From Symbiodinium natans (Eukaryota; Sar; Dinophyceae; Suessiales; Symbiodiniaceae): a DNA stretch of 64,000 bases. The notes under the pieces were generated by a model, which was not told the DNA's origin, did not search any database, and worked only from the letters and a program-made list of their open reading frames with translations. Positions 10,734 through 20,764 of this stretch are shown in pieces (position 1 is the stretch's first letter; each line of letters begins with the position of its first letter). The stretch covers positions 709,922 through 773,921 of the forward strand of contig CAJNDS010002257.1 of the NCBI GenBank assembly GCA_905221605.1, written 5' to 3'. Position numbers and translations under genes: made by a program.

Positions 10734-13036
10734 CTTATTGCTTGGGGTCCAGCGACTTGGGCGCTGCGGAATCACCATGCTCACGCGGATGCGCTGGGCC
10801 GGGCCGAGGCGGGTCGCGTAGCGTTAAAATTAAAGGTGATATAAGGAGCGTTCTGCCAGGCGTACTGACGGTATACAACCTAGATGTTCGCGCCAGTAAA
10901 TCATGTCCCTCCTGGCCACCTTATGAAACGATCCAACCGGTCCAACCCCAAGCAGCTGCACGGCCAAGCGGCTTCCGTCCCCAAGCTCCGGACCACATCG
11001 CCCCACATCCTGGACTTCAACGGCCACCCCTTTCGAACCCTCAAGCCCGCGGGCAAAGGTCAGAGGCAGAAACGGCATAAAAATAGTCTAAATGCCAAGA
11101 GTTGTCTTAAGGCAGATCTACAGGCAGGACTGTCAGCCGAGCTTTGGGAGCGCCCACACAGGACGATTGGCCTTAGCCTTGGCAAACCCAAAACAGATCC
11201 TCGACTCTGAACCATACCTTCTGACACCTTGCATCAAGGCTCTGGTATAAGAACCCGAGGCAGCTCTCATGGGCAGGGATGAGCGCCTGCGCCGTTGTCG
11301 TCTTCTGTTCTTACGAACTGAAATTAAATGTTTTGGATCTTCCTGGCAACATGTTTTGAAGGCGCTTGGCCGGACTAGACTTGACGAATCTTGGCGGCAT
11401 TTATTGGGTTAAATGCAATTTGGACATGTCAAGATGGTCGACGAAAGAAGCTCACTGCAGCTACAAGGGCCTTGACTGCAGATGTTCGGTGTGTCTCCCT
11501 GGTCTTGGTCCAATCCCACGCCCCACCCCCGCAACCCGCAACTTTGAAGGTTGCGTTTACTTGAACTTGAGACTACGCAGCCACGGTGCTAGTGCATCCA
11601 TCTGCCAGCGCAAGAATGCCAGCCGCGTGATTCCAGCGTGGCTGCGGACCAGTGGCCTGGGAATCAAGTTCTGGCATGGCAGGGTTCCGAAAACCGATTC
11701 GCTGACACCAGAACCCCACAACATCCCACGACCGCGTCATAAGACAGCCCAACGATCCAAACTCTACTTGTTCCCTTATGTTCCCTTGAGCTCTAAACAC
11801 GTCTCGGATACGGATATGTTCATGCACACGCTCTCTAACTACGGCTGCGCCAATACCAAACGCCCTACATACGCCGGTTGACGAAAAAACTGGAAACCAG
11901 AACGGCTGAATCGGAAACCGAAACGGGAACATTGGAAACCATCAAAAACTGGCAACGGCACCTGCACGCGATTAACCCGCCCCCCAACCCCCCGCTCCCA
12001 ACCCCCCACCCCCTCCGAGGGGCGGCATATTCTGTGACCTCTGAGCAGGTCCCAGCCCCGCCCCATTGCATCTGAGGCATGGAGTTTTCTCCCACGTTGC
12101 TCGAACAGGTTTGTTCAGAATATTAAGAAGAACTATGAGTGTTACTGTTATATCTACTGTTGTTGTATATTCAAAATATGAAACATTCTTTTCGAGCTTA
12201 TCGTGTGTATTAACAAATGCACGGGCAACCTGCTCACGATCAACCCTATATGCAGCAGGTTTCTGCTTCGCAGTTCCTGATGCGCAGTGTCTGATTCGCA
12301 TGGGCTTCGGATGCGCATTTTCTGATTCCGGCAGGTTTCTGATCCGCAGTTTCTGAATCGCGCTAGTTTCCGATTCGCGGTTTCTGATTCTCGGCTAGTT
12401 TCTGATTCACAGTTCCTGGTTCACGGAATTCCTCCTCAAACCCTCTTTGTGTGCTCCAAAGGCTTCCCACATCCCTACATGTTTCCTCTTCAAGCCACAA
12501 GGAGGCGAGGAGGTCCCCGGCAGGGAACAGCTGGCCACCCTCCTCCATGGACCTCGCCGTCTCAGCTTGCGCTCTTCTGCAGCTTGCGACTCGAAAAGGG
12601 TCAAAGAATGTCAAAGAGAGTAGAGGAAGGCCCTGAGGAAGGCTGGGAGGAGGCCGGGCGTCCCGGCTCCACACGTGCACGGATCCAGGCGACGGAGAGG
12701 CTCTCTGGAGGCTTCAGCCCGGCCTCTCTCTTGAGGGCAGATCCCCGTGTCTGCGCACATGCAGTAAGGGGGGGGGGGGGATGTAAGGTTGAGATGGGAC
12801 CATGCGATCCCCTTTATCTTAAGTCTCATGGCGTCGCTGGTTGACAGGTTTACATGTCCACCACACATCAGAAGCACTGCAGTCTTTCGGAGCCTCGCAA
12901 CTGAGTAGGCTGCGTTTCTGGTGCGCAACACAACTGGGAAGTGTTAGATCTCCGGTAGGGTTTGCCCATGATAATGCTCCCATCAAAAGCATCTTTGTAG
13001 GGCTTTTGTCTGCACCCCGCCTCCCGACACTAAGCC
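10734..13036. other. No confident gene
   Basis: Scattered small frames. About 12260-12420 contains repeated words (GCAGTTTCTGATTCG, GGTTTCTGATTC, AGTTTCTGATTC) that form a short degenerate repeat. A G-run of 12 lies near 12769-12780, and CT repeats occur near 13184-13205. Confidence 0.35.
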
Positions 13037-13381
13037 ATGTTACCACCAGAAGCCCAATTGCACAACCAAATACCCATTGCAAGAACGCCCATTTTACCAC
13101 TCGACGATTCGAGAACCACCACTTTGTGAATTTTGTGACCGGTCCTCTTTATCTGCTGGGCTTGAGGGACAAAGCAAATCTGGTCTCCCTCTCTCTCTCT
13201 CTCTCCGCCCTTCTTTGCTCTCTCTGAACTAGTATGAAGAGTGCTATGTTTAATAACTGGTATTCTGCTCTGCGATGCGTCTAAGGAACCTGTTTAGATC
13301 CTGTAAAGGAGCTTTGTCGAGAAAACGTTCAAGAAACCTCGACAGGAACTCTGACCTTGACTAAGGCTCCACACAATTCCC

Positions 13382-13409
13382 CTGACCCTAGCACTCCATG
13401 TAGGGTCAG
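13382..13409 (+). other. Hairpin at the left edge of the telomere-like block
   Basis: CTGACCCTA (13382-13390) and TAGGGTCAG (13401-13409) are perfect 9-bp inverted repeats around a 10-base loop. TAGGGTCA recurs at 16405-16412, at the other edge of the block. Confidence 0.85.
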
Positions 13410-13429
13410 AGTATGAGTTCAAAAAGTAG

Positions 13430-13690
13430 CCGCCTATCTGTTTTGGATAGGTACCTATTGGATAGGGGTCTATCGCAATCAGGATAGGTCCCTATCCGTA
13501 CCCCCCTACCCCCAGGCGATAGACCCCTATCCCCAGGGGTCTCCCCGATGTGGATAGGTACCTATGCATGGGCCCCTGTCCGGAAAGGATAGGGGTCTAT
13601 ATATAGGGGGCTGTCGCCCGGACCTAGACCCCTATCCGTGGCATAGACCCCTATCCCTTTCCGATAGGGCCCTATCCGTCCCTTCCTTCG
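13430..13690 (+). repeat. ATAGG/CCTAT satellite, left flank
   Basis: Many copies of GATAGGGGTCTATC, GGATAGGTACCTAT and related words. Most contain a small palindrome pairing ATAGG with CCTAT. The same family occurs at 16095-16400, on the other side of the telomere-like block. Confidence 0.85.
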
Positions 13691-14727
13691 TCGCCTCACA
13701 ACTATACCCTAAACCCTGAGTCCCTACACCCTAAACCCTAAGCCCTAAGCCTGAGCCCTAAAAAACCCTAATCCCGAAACCCAAAAAGAAACCCTAATCC
13801 CTAAAAACCCTAAACCCTAAATCCAGCCCTAAACCCAAAAAAACCTGAACCCTAAAGAACCCCTAAGAAACCCTAATCCCAAAAAAAACCGTAAACCCTA
13901 AATCCAGCCAAAAACCTGTCCCTAAACCCTAAACCCTAAACCCTAAACCCTAAACCCTGAACCCTAAACCCTAAACCCTGAACCCTGAACCCTAAACCCT
14001 AAACCCTAAACAACCCTGAACCATAAAAACCCCGAAACCCAATAAGCCCTAAACCCTAAACCCTAAACCCTAGACCCTAAACCCTAAACCCTAAACCCGA
14101 AACCCTAAACCCTAAAACCTAAACCCTAAACCCTAAACCCTAGACCCTAAACCCTAAACCCTAAACCCTAAACCCAGCCTTATGCCCAGAAAAAATCCCT
14201 AAGCCCTAAACCCTTAAGAACCCTAAACCCTAAAAACCCCTCAGCCCTCAACCCTTAAAAAACCCTAAGCCCTAAACCCTGAAAACCCTAAACCCTAAAC
14301 CCTAAAAACCCTAAACCCTAAACCGTACAAACCTCGGAACCCTATAAGCCCTACACCCTAAGAACCCCTTGCCCTAAACCCTAAAAAACCCTCAACTTCA
14401 AACCCCGAAAACCCTAAACCCTAAAAAACCCTAAGCATAGGCATGTTTTTTCAAGCCCATCATGCGAGCATTCTGTGTGCAAATGGGGGGGGGGTTGCGC
14501 CCCCCCCCCAACCCCCCCGCTTAATTCTTTTTCGAACCCATCATGCGAGTGGTGTTTGCAAATGGGACCCGAAACCCAAAAAGAAACCCTAATCCCTAAA
14601 AAACCCTAAACCCTAAATCCAGCCCTACACCCAAAAAAACCTGAACCCTAAAGAACCCCTAAGAAACCCTAATCCCTAAAAAACCGTAAACCCTAAATCC
14701 AGCCCTAAACCCTAAAAACCTGTCCCT

Positions 14728-15011
14728 TTTGCATCCGGGCTTGGGGCAGTCGGCCGGGGATGTAAGTTGCGGATCTCAACGTATGGCGCTCGAGCAAAGG
14801 AGCAGTACTACTGACTGCACGTCTCTATTCGACAATGCCAGCGTCGAGAAACAAGTTCAACTGTGAGGACGGATCTCAATGCCTGGCGCTCGAACAATGG
14901 AGCAGTACTACTGACTGCACGTCTCTATTCGACAATGCCAGCGTCGAGAAACAATTTCAACTGTGAGGACTATGTGAAACTCTTGAATGAGGTGATGATG
15001 CAAAGTTTGAA
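14728..15011. mobile_element. 284-bp insertion with 6-bp target duplication
   Basis: The uninterrupted higher-order unit reads CCTGTCCCTAAACCC near 13915. The second unit reads GTCCCT (14722-14727), then 284 bp of unrelated sequence, then GTCCCT again (15012-15017) and resumes the repeat. An empty site and a filled site are therefore both visible. Inside are two adjacent 100-bp units. TTTGCATC at 14728-14735 is matched by GATGCAAA at 14997-15004, a possible 8-bp terminal inverted repeat, although 7 bases separate it from the right target copy. It encodes nothing and would be a non-autonomous element. Confidence 0.65.
14771..14970 (+). repeat. Two tandem 100-bp units
   Basis: 14771-14870 and 14871-14970 are the same length and differ at only a handful of positions. 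Each begins GGATCTCAA and ends CTGTGAGGAC. They make up most of the insertion at 14728-15011. Confidence 0.95.
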
Positions 15012-16094
15012 GTCCCTAAACCCTAAACCCTAAACCCTAAACCCTGAACCCTAAACCCTAAACCCTAAACTCTGAACCCTAAACCCTAAACCCTAAACAA
15101 CCCTGAACCATAAAAACCCCGAAGCCCAATAAGCCCTAAACCCTAAACCCTAGACCCTAAACCCTAAACCCTAAACCCGAAACCCTAAACCCTAAAACCT
15201 AAACCCTAAACCCTAGACCCTAAACCCTAAACCCTAAACCCTAAACCCTAAACCCAGCCTTATGCCCAGAAAAAATCCCTAAGCCCTAAACCCTTAAGAA
15301 CCCTAAACCCTAAAAACCCCTCAGCCCTCAACCCTTAAAAAACCCTAAGCCCTAAACCCTGAAAACCCTAAACCCTAAACCCTAAAAACCCTAAACCCTA
15401 AACCGTACAAACCTCGGAACCCTATAAGCCCTACACCCTTAGAACCCCTTGCCCTAAACCCTAAAAAACCCTCAACTTCAAACCCCGAAAACCCTAAACC
15501 CAAAAAAACCCTAAGCATAGGCATGTTTTTTCAAGCCCATCATGCGAGCATTCTGTGTGCAAATGGGGGGGGGTTGCGCCCCCCCCCCAAACCCCCGCTT
15601 AATTCTTTTTCGAACCCATCATGCGAGTGGTGTTTGCAAATGGGAAGGGGGGGGGGGGTAAAAATCCCTAAACCCTAAACCCCCCAAAAAAACCCAAACC
15701 CTAAGAATCTTTAAGTCCTAAAAACCTAAACAGAGGCATGTTTTTTCAAGCCCATCATGCGAGCAGTGTGTGTGTCAAATGGGGGGGGGCTGCGCCCCCC
15801 CCAACCCCCCCGCTTAATTCTTTTTCGAACCCATCATGCGGGGAAGAATCCCTGTACCCTAAACCCCAAAAAACCCTAAACCCTAAAAATCTGTAAGCCC
15901 TAAAAACCCCCTAGAACCCAAAAAACCCGAAACCCTCCCTAATCCCGAAACCCGAAAACCCCTAAAGCCTAAAAAGCTCTGAGGCCTGAACAAGAAATCC
16001 TAAACCCTAAAAACCCCTAAACTCTGAACCCCCCCAAAACCCTACAAAAACCCTACACCCTAAACTCTCGCTCGAGCACAAGTGATACATTTGT

Positions 16095-16400
16095 TACCAT
16101 AGGGGTCTATGGGTTTGTGGATAGGGTCTATCCGGAGGGGGGTAGGGGCCTATCAAAAATGGACAGGGGTCTATGCCGCATAGGGGGGTGGTATAGGTAG
16201 GGATAGGGTCTATGCATAGGGGTCTATTGGAAAAGGCATAGGGCCTATGCATAGGTGTCTATGCATAAACGGACAGGTCCTATGTATAGGGTCCCACCAC
16301 GGACGGGGAAGGCTCAGGGAATAGGACCCTATCCCAAAACCATAGGGGTCTCTATAGGGTCTATCGACGTCTATGATAGGGGGCTACTTTTTAAACCTAT
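16095..16400 (+). repeat. ATAGG/CCTAT satellite, right flank
   Basis: Same word family as 13430-13690 (ATAGGGGTCTAT and relatives). The edge GCTACTTTTT at 16383-16392 is the inverse of AAAAAGTAGC at 13421-13430 at the left edge. Confidence 0.85.
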
Positions 16401-16899
16401 CTTCTAGGGTCATGAGTGTGCCCGAAAGCAGCCGGAAACCCCTCGACCGAGGCACTGGTTAGCTTTCTGTTTCGGGAGCAAGCAGCTGCAAGAGAAAACA
16501 TTATTTTGCCCGTGTCCTAACTTAAGAACGCCCATTTTGCAACCACACTGTCGGCTCCAATTTGGGCATCTGGAAAGGCTCGCAGGCTGTAAAATGGGTG
16601 CTCTGGTTTGCAACATGAGGCTTCTGGTTGTAACGGGGTACACGCATCCCCCCCCCCTTCCCCACCAACAGCGAAAAGTTGGAGCGCAGCAAGATAACCA
16701 CAGGAAATCGCACACCAGATTTGCGCACCTCCACAACACTTCTCATTGAAGCCTGAATGCCAACTTCTACACTGACTGAGCACCTGCTTCTGCAGCAAGG
16801 AGTACAGCTGCTGCAGGGTTCGTGACCTCCCTGGCGAAGTCCTCAATTCTCACTGGCAGACTACCACATCCCCAACGCAGAAAAAATGCCTTCCCTCCG

Positions 16900-16920
16900 C
16901 CCCCCCCCCCCCCCCCCCCC
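16900..16920 (+). repeat. Poly(C) run of 21
   Basis: Twenty-one uninterrupted C on the plus strand. Confidence 0.95.
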
Positions 16921-16959
16921 ACGCAATGACACATTAAAGGAAGGGCTGAAGGCTTACTT

Positions 16960-17060
16960 TCGTGGCTGCGCGATCCTAGTAACTGTCGGAGTTGCTGAGC
17001 GCGTGTCAAAGGTGTTGACAGGTACAGGCATCGGGGTGGCATCGGGCGTGAAGCTCAACT
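16960..17060 (-). CDS. Candidate exon, unknown protein
   Basis: The minus frame gives a proline- and threonine-rich segment (LSFTPDATPMPVPVNTFDT) ending near TRIAQPRK. It lies downstream of the membrane exon at 17390-17570 on the same strand and may be the next exon of that gene. Confidence 0.3.
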
Positions 17061-17389
17061 TGTCTTCGCGTGGCAAAAGAACTGATAGGTATAGTTCATG
17101 GTAGTGATTGAGCGCGTAACTGTTGTCGCTTCTTGGTGCCAGAACTTCTCTTGACCGGCGACTCCGCAAAGTCGGAACAGAGTCTTCTGTCGACATCTCT
17201 ACCCGAATTCGGTGAGGCAGTGTAGGGTTTCAGTGCTCGAAAGATCCTGGACCCACCACATGGTTCAGCTCATGCACTCACTTTATGGCTCATCCGTAGA
17301 CACCTCCACTATGGGGGTAGCCGTCAGCTCAAGCTTCGCAAGACATTATACTGATCCTTCTTTCTTCTAGTTCCTTCTGCGGCCACACC

Positions 17390-17570
17390 GCTCACCTCTG
17401 AGAGCGTCCGCGAAGGCGTTGGCGTCAATGACAGGCTCGGACCAAAGGGCCTCCGTGCCGGGCCTAAAGTTCTGGAAAGAGCGGAAAAGAGGCAATATGC
17501 CAATGATTGCAATTAAAGCAACGAGGAGATATGCAAGGAGGCCGTAAGAAGCGACCTGGTGCTCCTTCCC
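17390..17570 (-). CDS. Exon of a membrane protein
   Basis: The minus frame contains a strong hydrophobic helix (GLLAYLLVALIAIIGILPLF), then SFQNFRPGTEALWSEP and an acidic end. This is convincing coding composition for a transmembrane segment followed by a soluble stretch. Exon ends are not fixed. Neighbouring minus-strand candidates at 16960-17060 and 17860-18120 probably belong to the same gene. The family is not recognised. Confidence 0.5.
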
Positions 17571-17859
17571 TCCAAACAACTAAGGTGCCGGCGGCCGGAA
17601 GTGTTTCGTTATCAACTGCATATCCTCAGCGGCCATTGAACAAACCGGTCGGTACGCAATGGACAGCTGAGGCACCGATTCAATACAGTTCGGTGTGAGG
17701 AAGAGGGAGAAGTCTGCAGGCACTTCAGCGACGAAGCAAAGAAAGACTCTATCACTCTCCTAGCCACATTCCCAGTGTCCCCAGCGCACTGGGCACACGA
17801 GCTGGGATCCCTGCTGCATCGCCCAGCTGCACGCCGTAGTCGCAGCGCAGGGATGTCAA

Positions 17860-18120
17860 AACCTGGAGTTAAGTTCAGAGAGAGTATAAACGAGCACGAA
17901 CGGCATGGTGCCGCACTGTGCTTCTCGGGGCCAGGCACTAGATTCGCCAACCAGGGTGCGTTCAGCAAGGGTCACAGCACCATCCGCCGCCGGCAAGCGG
18001 TTGGTAGAGATCGGGTCGTCCAGCACCAAGCAGTCCTGACCAGATCTGACGACAATTTGGCAAACTGCAGTGTTCGTCCTGTCCAGTATTGTCCAGGCAT
18101 ACCCAGGGATCCTTGGAGAG
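17860..18120 (-). CDS. Candidate exon, unknown protein
   Basis: The minus frame reads as a well-balanced soluble protein (VCQIVVRSGQDCLVLDDP, then LPAADGAVTLAERTLVG). Two other minus frames overlap it, so frame choice is an inference from composition. No domain is recognised. Confidence 0.35.
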
Positions 18121-18699
18121 GATCTTCCGGAAAGTGCTATAGGCCAGCGCCTGCCCCAATGGACCACGGTGTGTGCAGAAGATATCGGATGTTGCGTTTG
18201 CACATGAAAAGGGGGGTGTGAACACAACGACCAAGACCTATGGCAAGGCGACCTAAGGCCGCACCATTTTCTAACTTCAGAGGCCGCACTAGCTGGCGAT
18301 GCAAAGCTGAGTGGAGCACACACGTTAAAGTTGCTGGACCCTGTCCCCCAAGAGGTGGCAGCGAAAGGCCTGGAAGTCTGTCCAACTCAAAACCGTCGAA
18401 ACCATATTATCAATATTATCCTCCTTCCTTTTGCCAGGCCTCCCCACGGCGGCGGATGCGTTTTTGGATCGCAGCCCTCAGTGCGCTCACCGCAACTCTC
18501 AGGCTTCAGGCTTCAGCTCAGGTTCGTTGGACCTCCTTCTTTTTGCGTCGGCGACTTTGTTGTGTGGAGGCATGCACGTGAAATCCCGTGCCTCAAGCTG
18601 TGCCACCGGGCAAAGGTCGTGTCGGCACCTGGTCAAGACTTGCTTGGGGAAGGGGCGGCCATGCACGGCCAACCCTGAAGTGACCCTGACACCTTTGTA

Positions 18700-18832
18700 T
18701 CCTCCTTGTCATGTCCCTGCAAGCTCACTCTCGAGGCCTGCTGGTGGAGAAGTCGTGCCCTGGGTGAGGCACAGCCGCTCCAGCACCCAGCCGACATCCG
18801 GAGGCTCCCCTGCCCGCAGGGCCATCGGCTGA
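18700..18832 (-). CDS. Candidate exon, unknown protein
   Basis: The minus frame contains ALRAGEPPDVGWVLERLCL and ends near AGLESEL. Composition is clearly protein-like. It sits about 60 bp downstream of the exon candidate at 18885-18990 and could be joined to it by a short intron. Confidence 0.4.
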
Positions 18833-18884
18833 GTTGCTCAGGGCTTGCAGAAACGAAGACACGCATAACACGGCCCCTTCCCCT

Positions 18885-18990
18885 GTCACACCGAAGCCAT
18901 GGGGCCGTCTGGCGCAGAGGCGTGCAGCAAGAGCTCCCGCACATCTTTCCCCACCTCACCAAGCACAGTCAAGGATGGCCAAACAGACGC
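18885..18990 (-). CDS. Candidate exon, helical repeat-like
   Basis: The minus frame contains SLTVLGEVGKDVRELLLHAS followed by APDGPMAS. The VGKDVRELLLHAS pattern resembles one helix of a HEAT- or ARM-type repeat, but one unit is not enough to assign it. Confidence 0.4.
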
Positions 18991-19829
18991 ATCAAGCATA
19001 GAAGGCACAAGGGAGAACGGGAGATGCAGGTTGGCAGATTTAAAGAGTAAGCTAAAACTGGATTGTAGGCTGCCCAGGCCCTAAACGCAGGCAGCAAAAT
19101 TAAAGCCCGACCAGCTTGCATTTTTCCCGCGCCCTCCAATTTGCCTCAAGTTTTCCTGAGATTTGTGCCCTTTCTGTTCGAGGAAATGCAGAAAAATTGG
19201 AGGACACATAGGGGGTGCAAAGCCCAGGCTCAACCCCCCGCCCCCTGGTAATCCGCCTGGTTAATTCTGAACTTTGCAAGATTGCACATGGAGTCACATG
19301 GAGGGCTGAGTGCGGTCTCAGGCCTCTCGGCCTGGGGTGGAAAGCAAGCCGCTCTCTAAGAGAAAGACCAAATGACCCCCAAGTCTGAACCCCCATTCAT
19401 CCTGCACTTTTGGGCGGTCCATCCCATAGTGTGCCTCAGGTCACTCTAGGCTTCATAACACCACTAAGCATCCAGCGCAACCATCAAACTCGCAATTGTG
19501 GCAGCTGCCGTTCAGACAGGCCACGGCAGCGCAGCGGGAGATGCAGCCCCGTCCGACAGGGTTGCTCAGTCCACCGAAAACGGCCTGACGCCAGGGCTTT
19601 CGGGGTCCCTGCTTGGGCAAGTGATCTCACCATCGCAGGCAGTCCTGGGAGGAGATGCTGTCCGACAGTATGAACGTCCGGCACACCCACCCATTTTGCA
19701 CAACTCGAGTTTGAGTAGGTTTTGTTGGGACTCAGACCACAGGACCTGACCTCAATACGAGTCGAAACGGCACAAAAGTTGGACACGACCTTGGAACTGG
19801 CCTGCATTAGGCGCGGACCATGCAAGTAA

Positions 19830-20764
19830 GAGAAGGGCGCGATGGGGATGATGCGCACACCACACCTCAAGTCCACCGGGTCACCGAAGCCACCGGCCGA
19901 GCTTGACGCATCCTCTGGCACCATCGTGAAGGCCGTGTTCCAACTCCGTCGGCCCTGGCAGACATGCCCGAAGTCCACGAAGCGTCCCAGGATCAAGTAC
20001 GGAGCCCCAAGCCCTCCACAGCGGCTTGGCGGCTCACAGCTAAGCAAGATCTCAGAGTCGGCATCGTCAACGGAAGGCAGCCCAAAGTGCAAGTGCTGCC
20101 CGTAGTGAACACGAGAGCCGGCAGGGAACCCGTCGAGCTCGCTACACCGGAACACTCGCCAGGCACTTCGCCGTACCACAACCTCCGGGTCGGGCACCCT
20201 TGCTGCCGTGACTGCGACGAAGTCCTTGGCCCTGCGGCCCGACGATGCCAGGTCCTCTGCCAGTCGCAGCTCCTCGCGCTCCGCATCCGTAGGCACAATC
20301 TCGCGTGGCCCAACGTCACCAACGGCCTTGGGGCGGACGCAGGCACAGAGCGCAGCAGCGAGGCCGCCAGCTGCCAGCGGGGGGAGCGTGAGCCGCACGG
20401 CATCCCCGAATGCCAAGAAAGAAGGCTCCCCACATTCCCCAGAGGATTCTCCAGAAGTTTTCAGAGGCAGCGGCACTTCGGAGCGAGTCTTCACTGTGAC
20501 AGGGGGCGGCTTTCCCAGCTGCGACGGTGGGCGACGGGGCCGCAGGTGCCGAACGCGCCAGAGCGGCTCCCGCGTTCCTTTGCACGTCTCCAGGGCTTCA
20601 TGAGAACTGAGGGCTTTAGGGCTCTGAATGGCTTTCATGACTCTGCTCCAGACTTGTGGTGTAATTGCGGCATGTTGAGCTGCAGACGAGACTCGCACGA
20701 TGGGTGAGGAAGGGTCGCCTCCCAGCAAATCCTCGAGCATCACGGTTTGCGTCATGGCTCGCAC
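19830..20764 (-). CDS. Likely CFAP161-like ciliary protein (N-terminal and central part)
   Basis: The minus frame is open for over 900 bp and contains, in order, a segment starting FGDAVRLTLPP, a helical acidic linker, RRSAWRVFRCSELDGFPAG, SRVHYGQHLHFGLP, SEILLSCEPPS and RRSWNTAFTMVPED. This order (a 'YGD-V-L' strand, then 'V-YGQ-h-hG', then 'LYLSS', then 'W-AAF-D') matches what I recall of cilia- and flagella-associated protein 161. CFAP161 is a microtubule inner protein of axonemal doublets, so it would act in the flagellum. The C-terminal part is not visible in the same frame; the match stops near RIIPIAPF (about 19840), which probably marks an exon end. The frame's own first codon is not ATG-supported and the real start is unknown. 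This is a pattern-based call without alignment. Confidence 0.5.

Larger units (their letters stand above)
13700..16075 (+). repeat. Telomere-like block built from higher-order repeats
   Basis: CCCTAAA and degenerate variants fill about 2.4 kb. Two long units are arranged in tandem: about 13773-14567 and 14568-15644. They share the same order of degenerate motifs and the same unique spacer containing CCCATCATGCGAG and a G-run/C-run hairpin. A third, partial unit follows (about 15645-15840). The second unit carries a 284-bp insertion (14728-15011) that the first lacks. The internal order and position argue against a live chromosome end. Confidence 0.9.

Noticed and set aside
13700-16075. CRISPR array or functional telomere end
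   Set aside because: Units are telomere-like and contiguous without regular unique spacers, and unrelated sequence continues on both sides.
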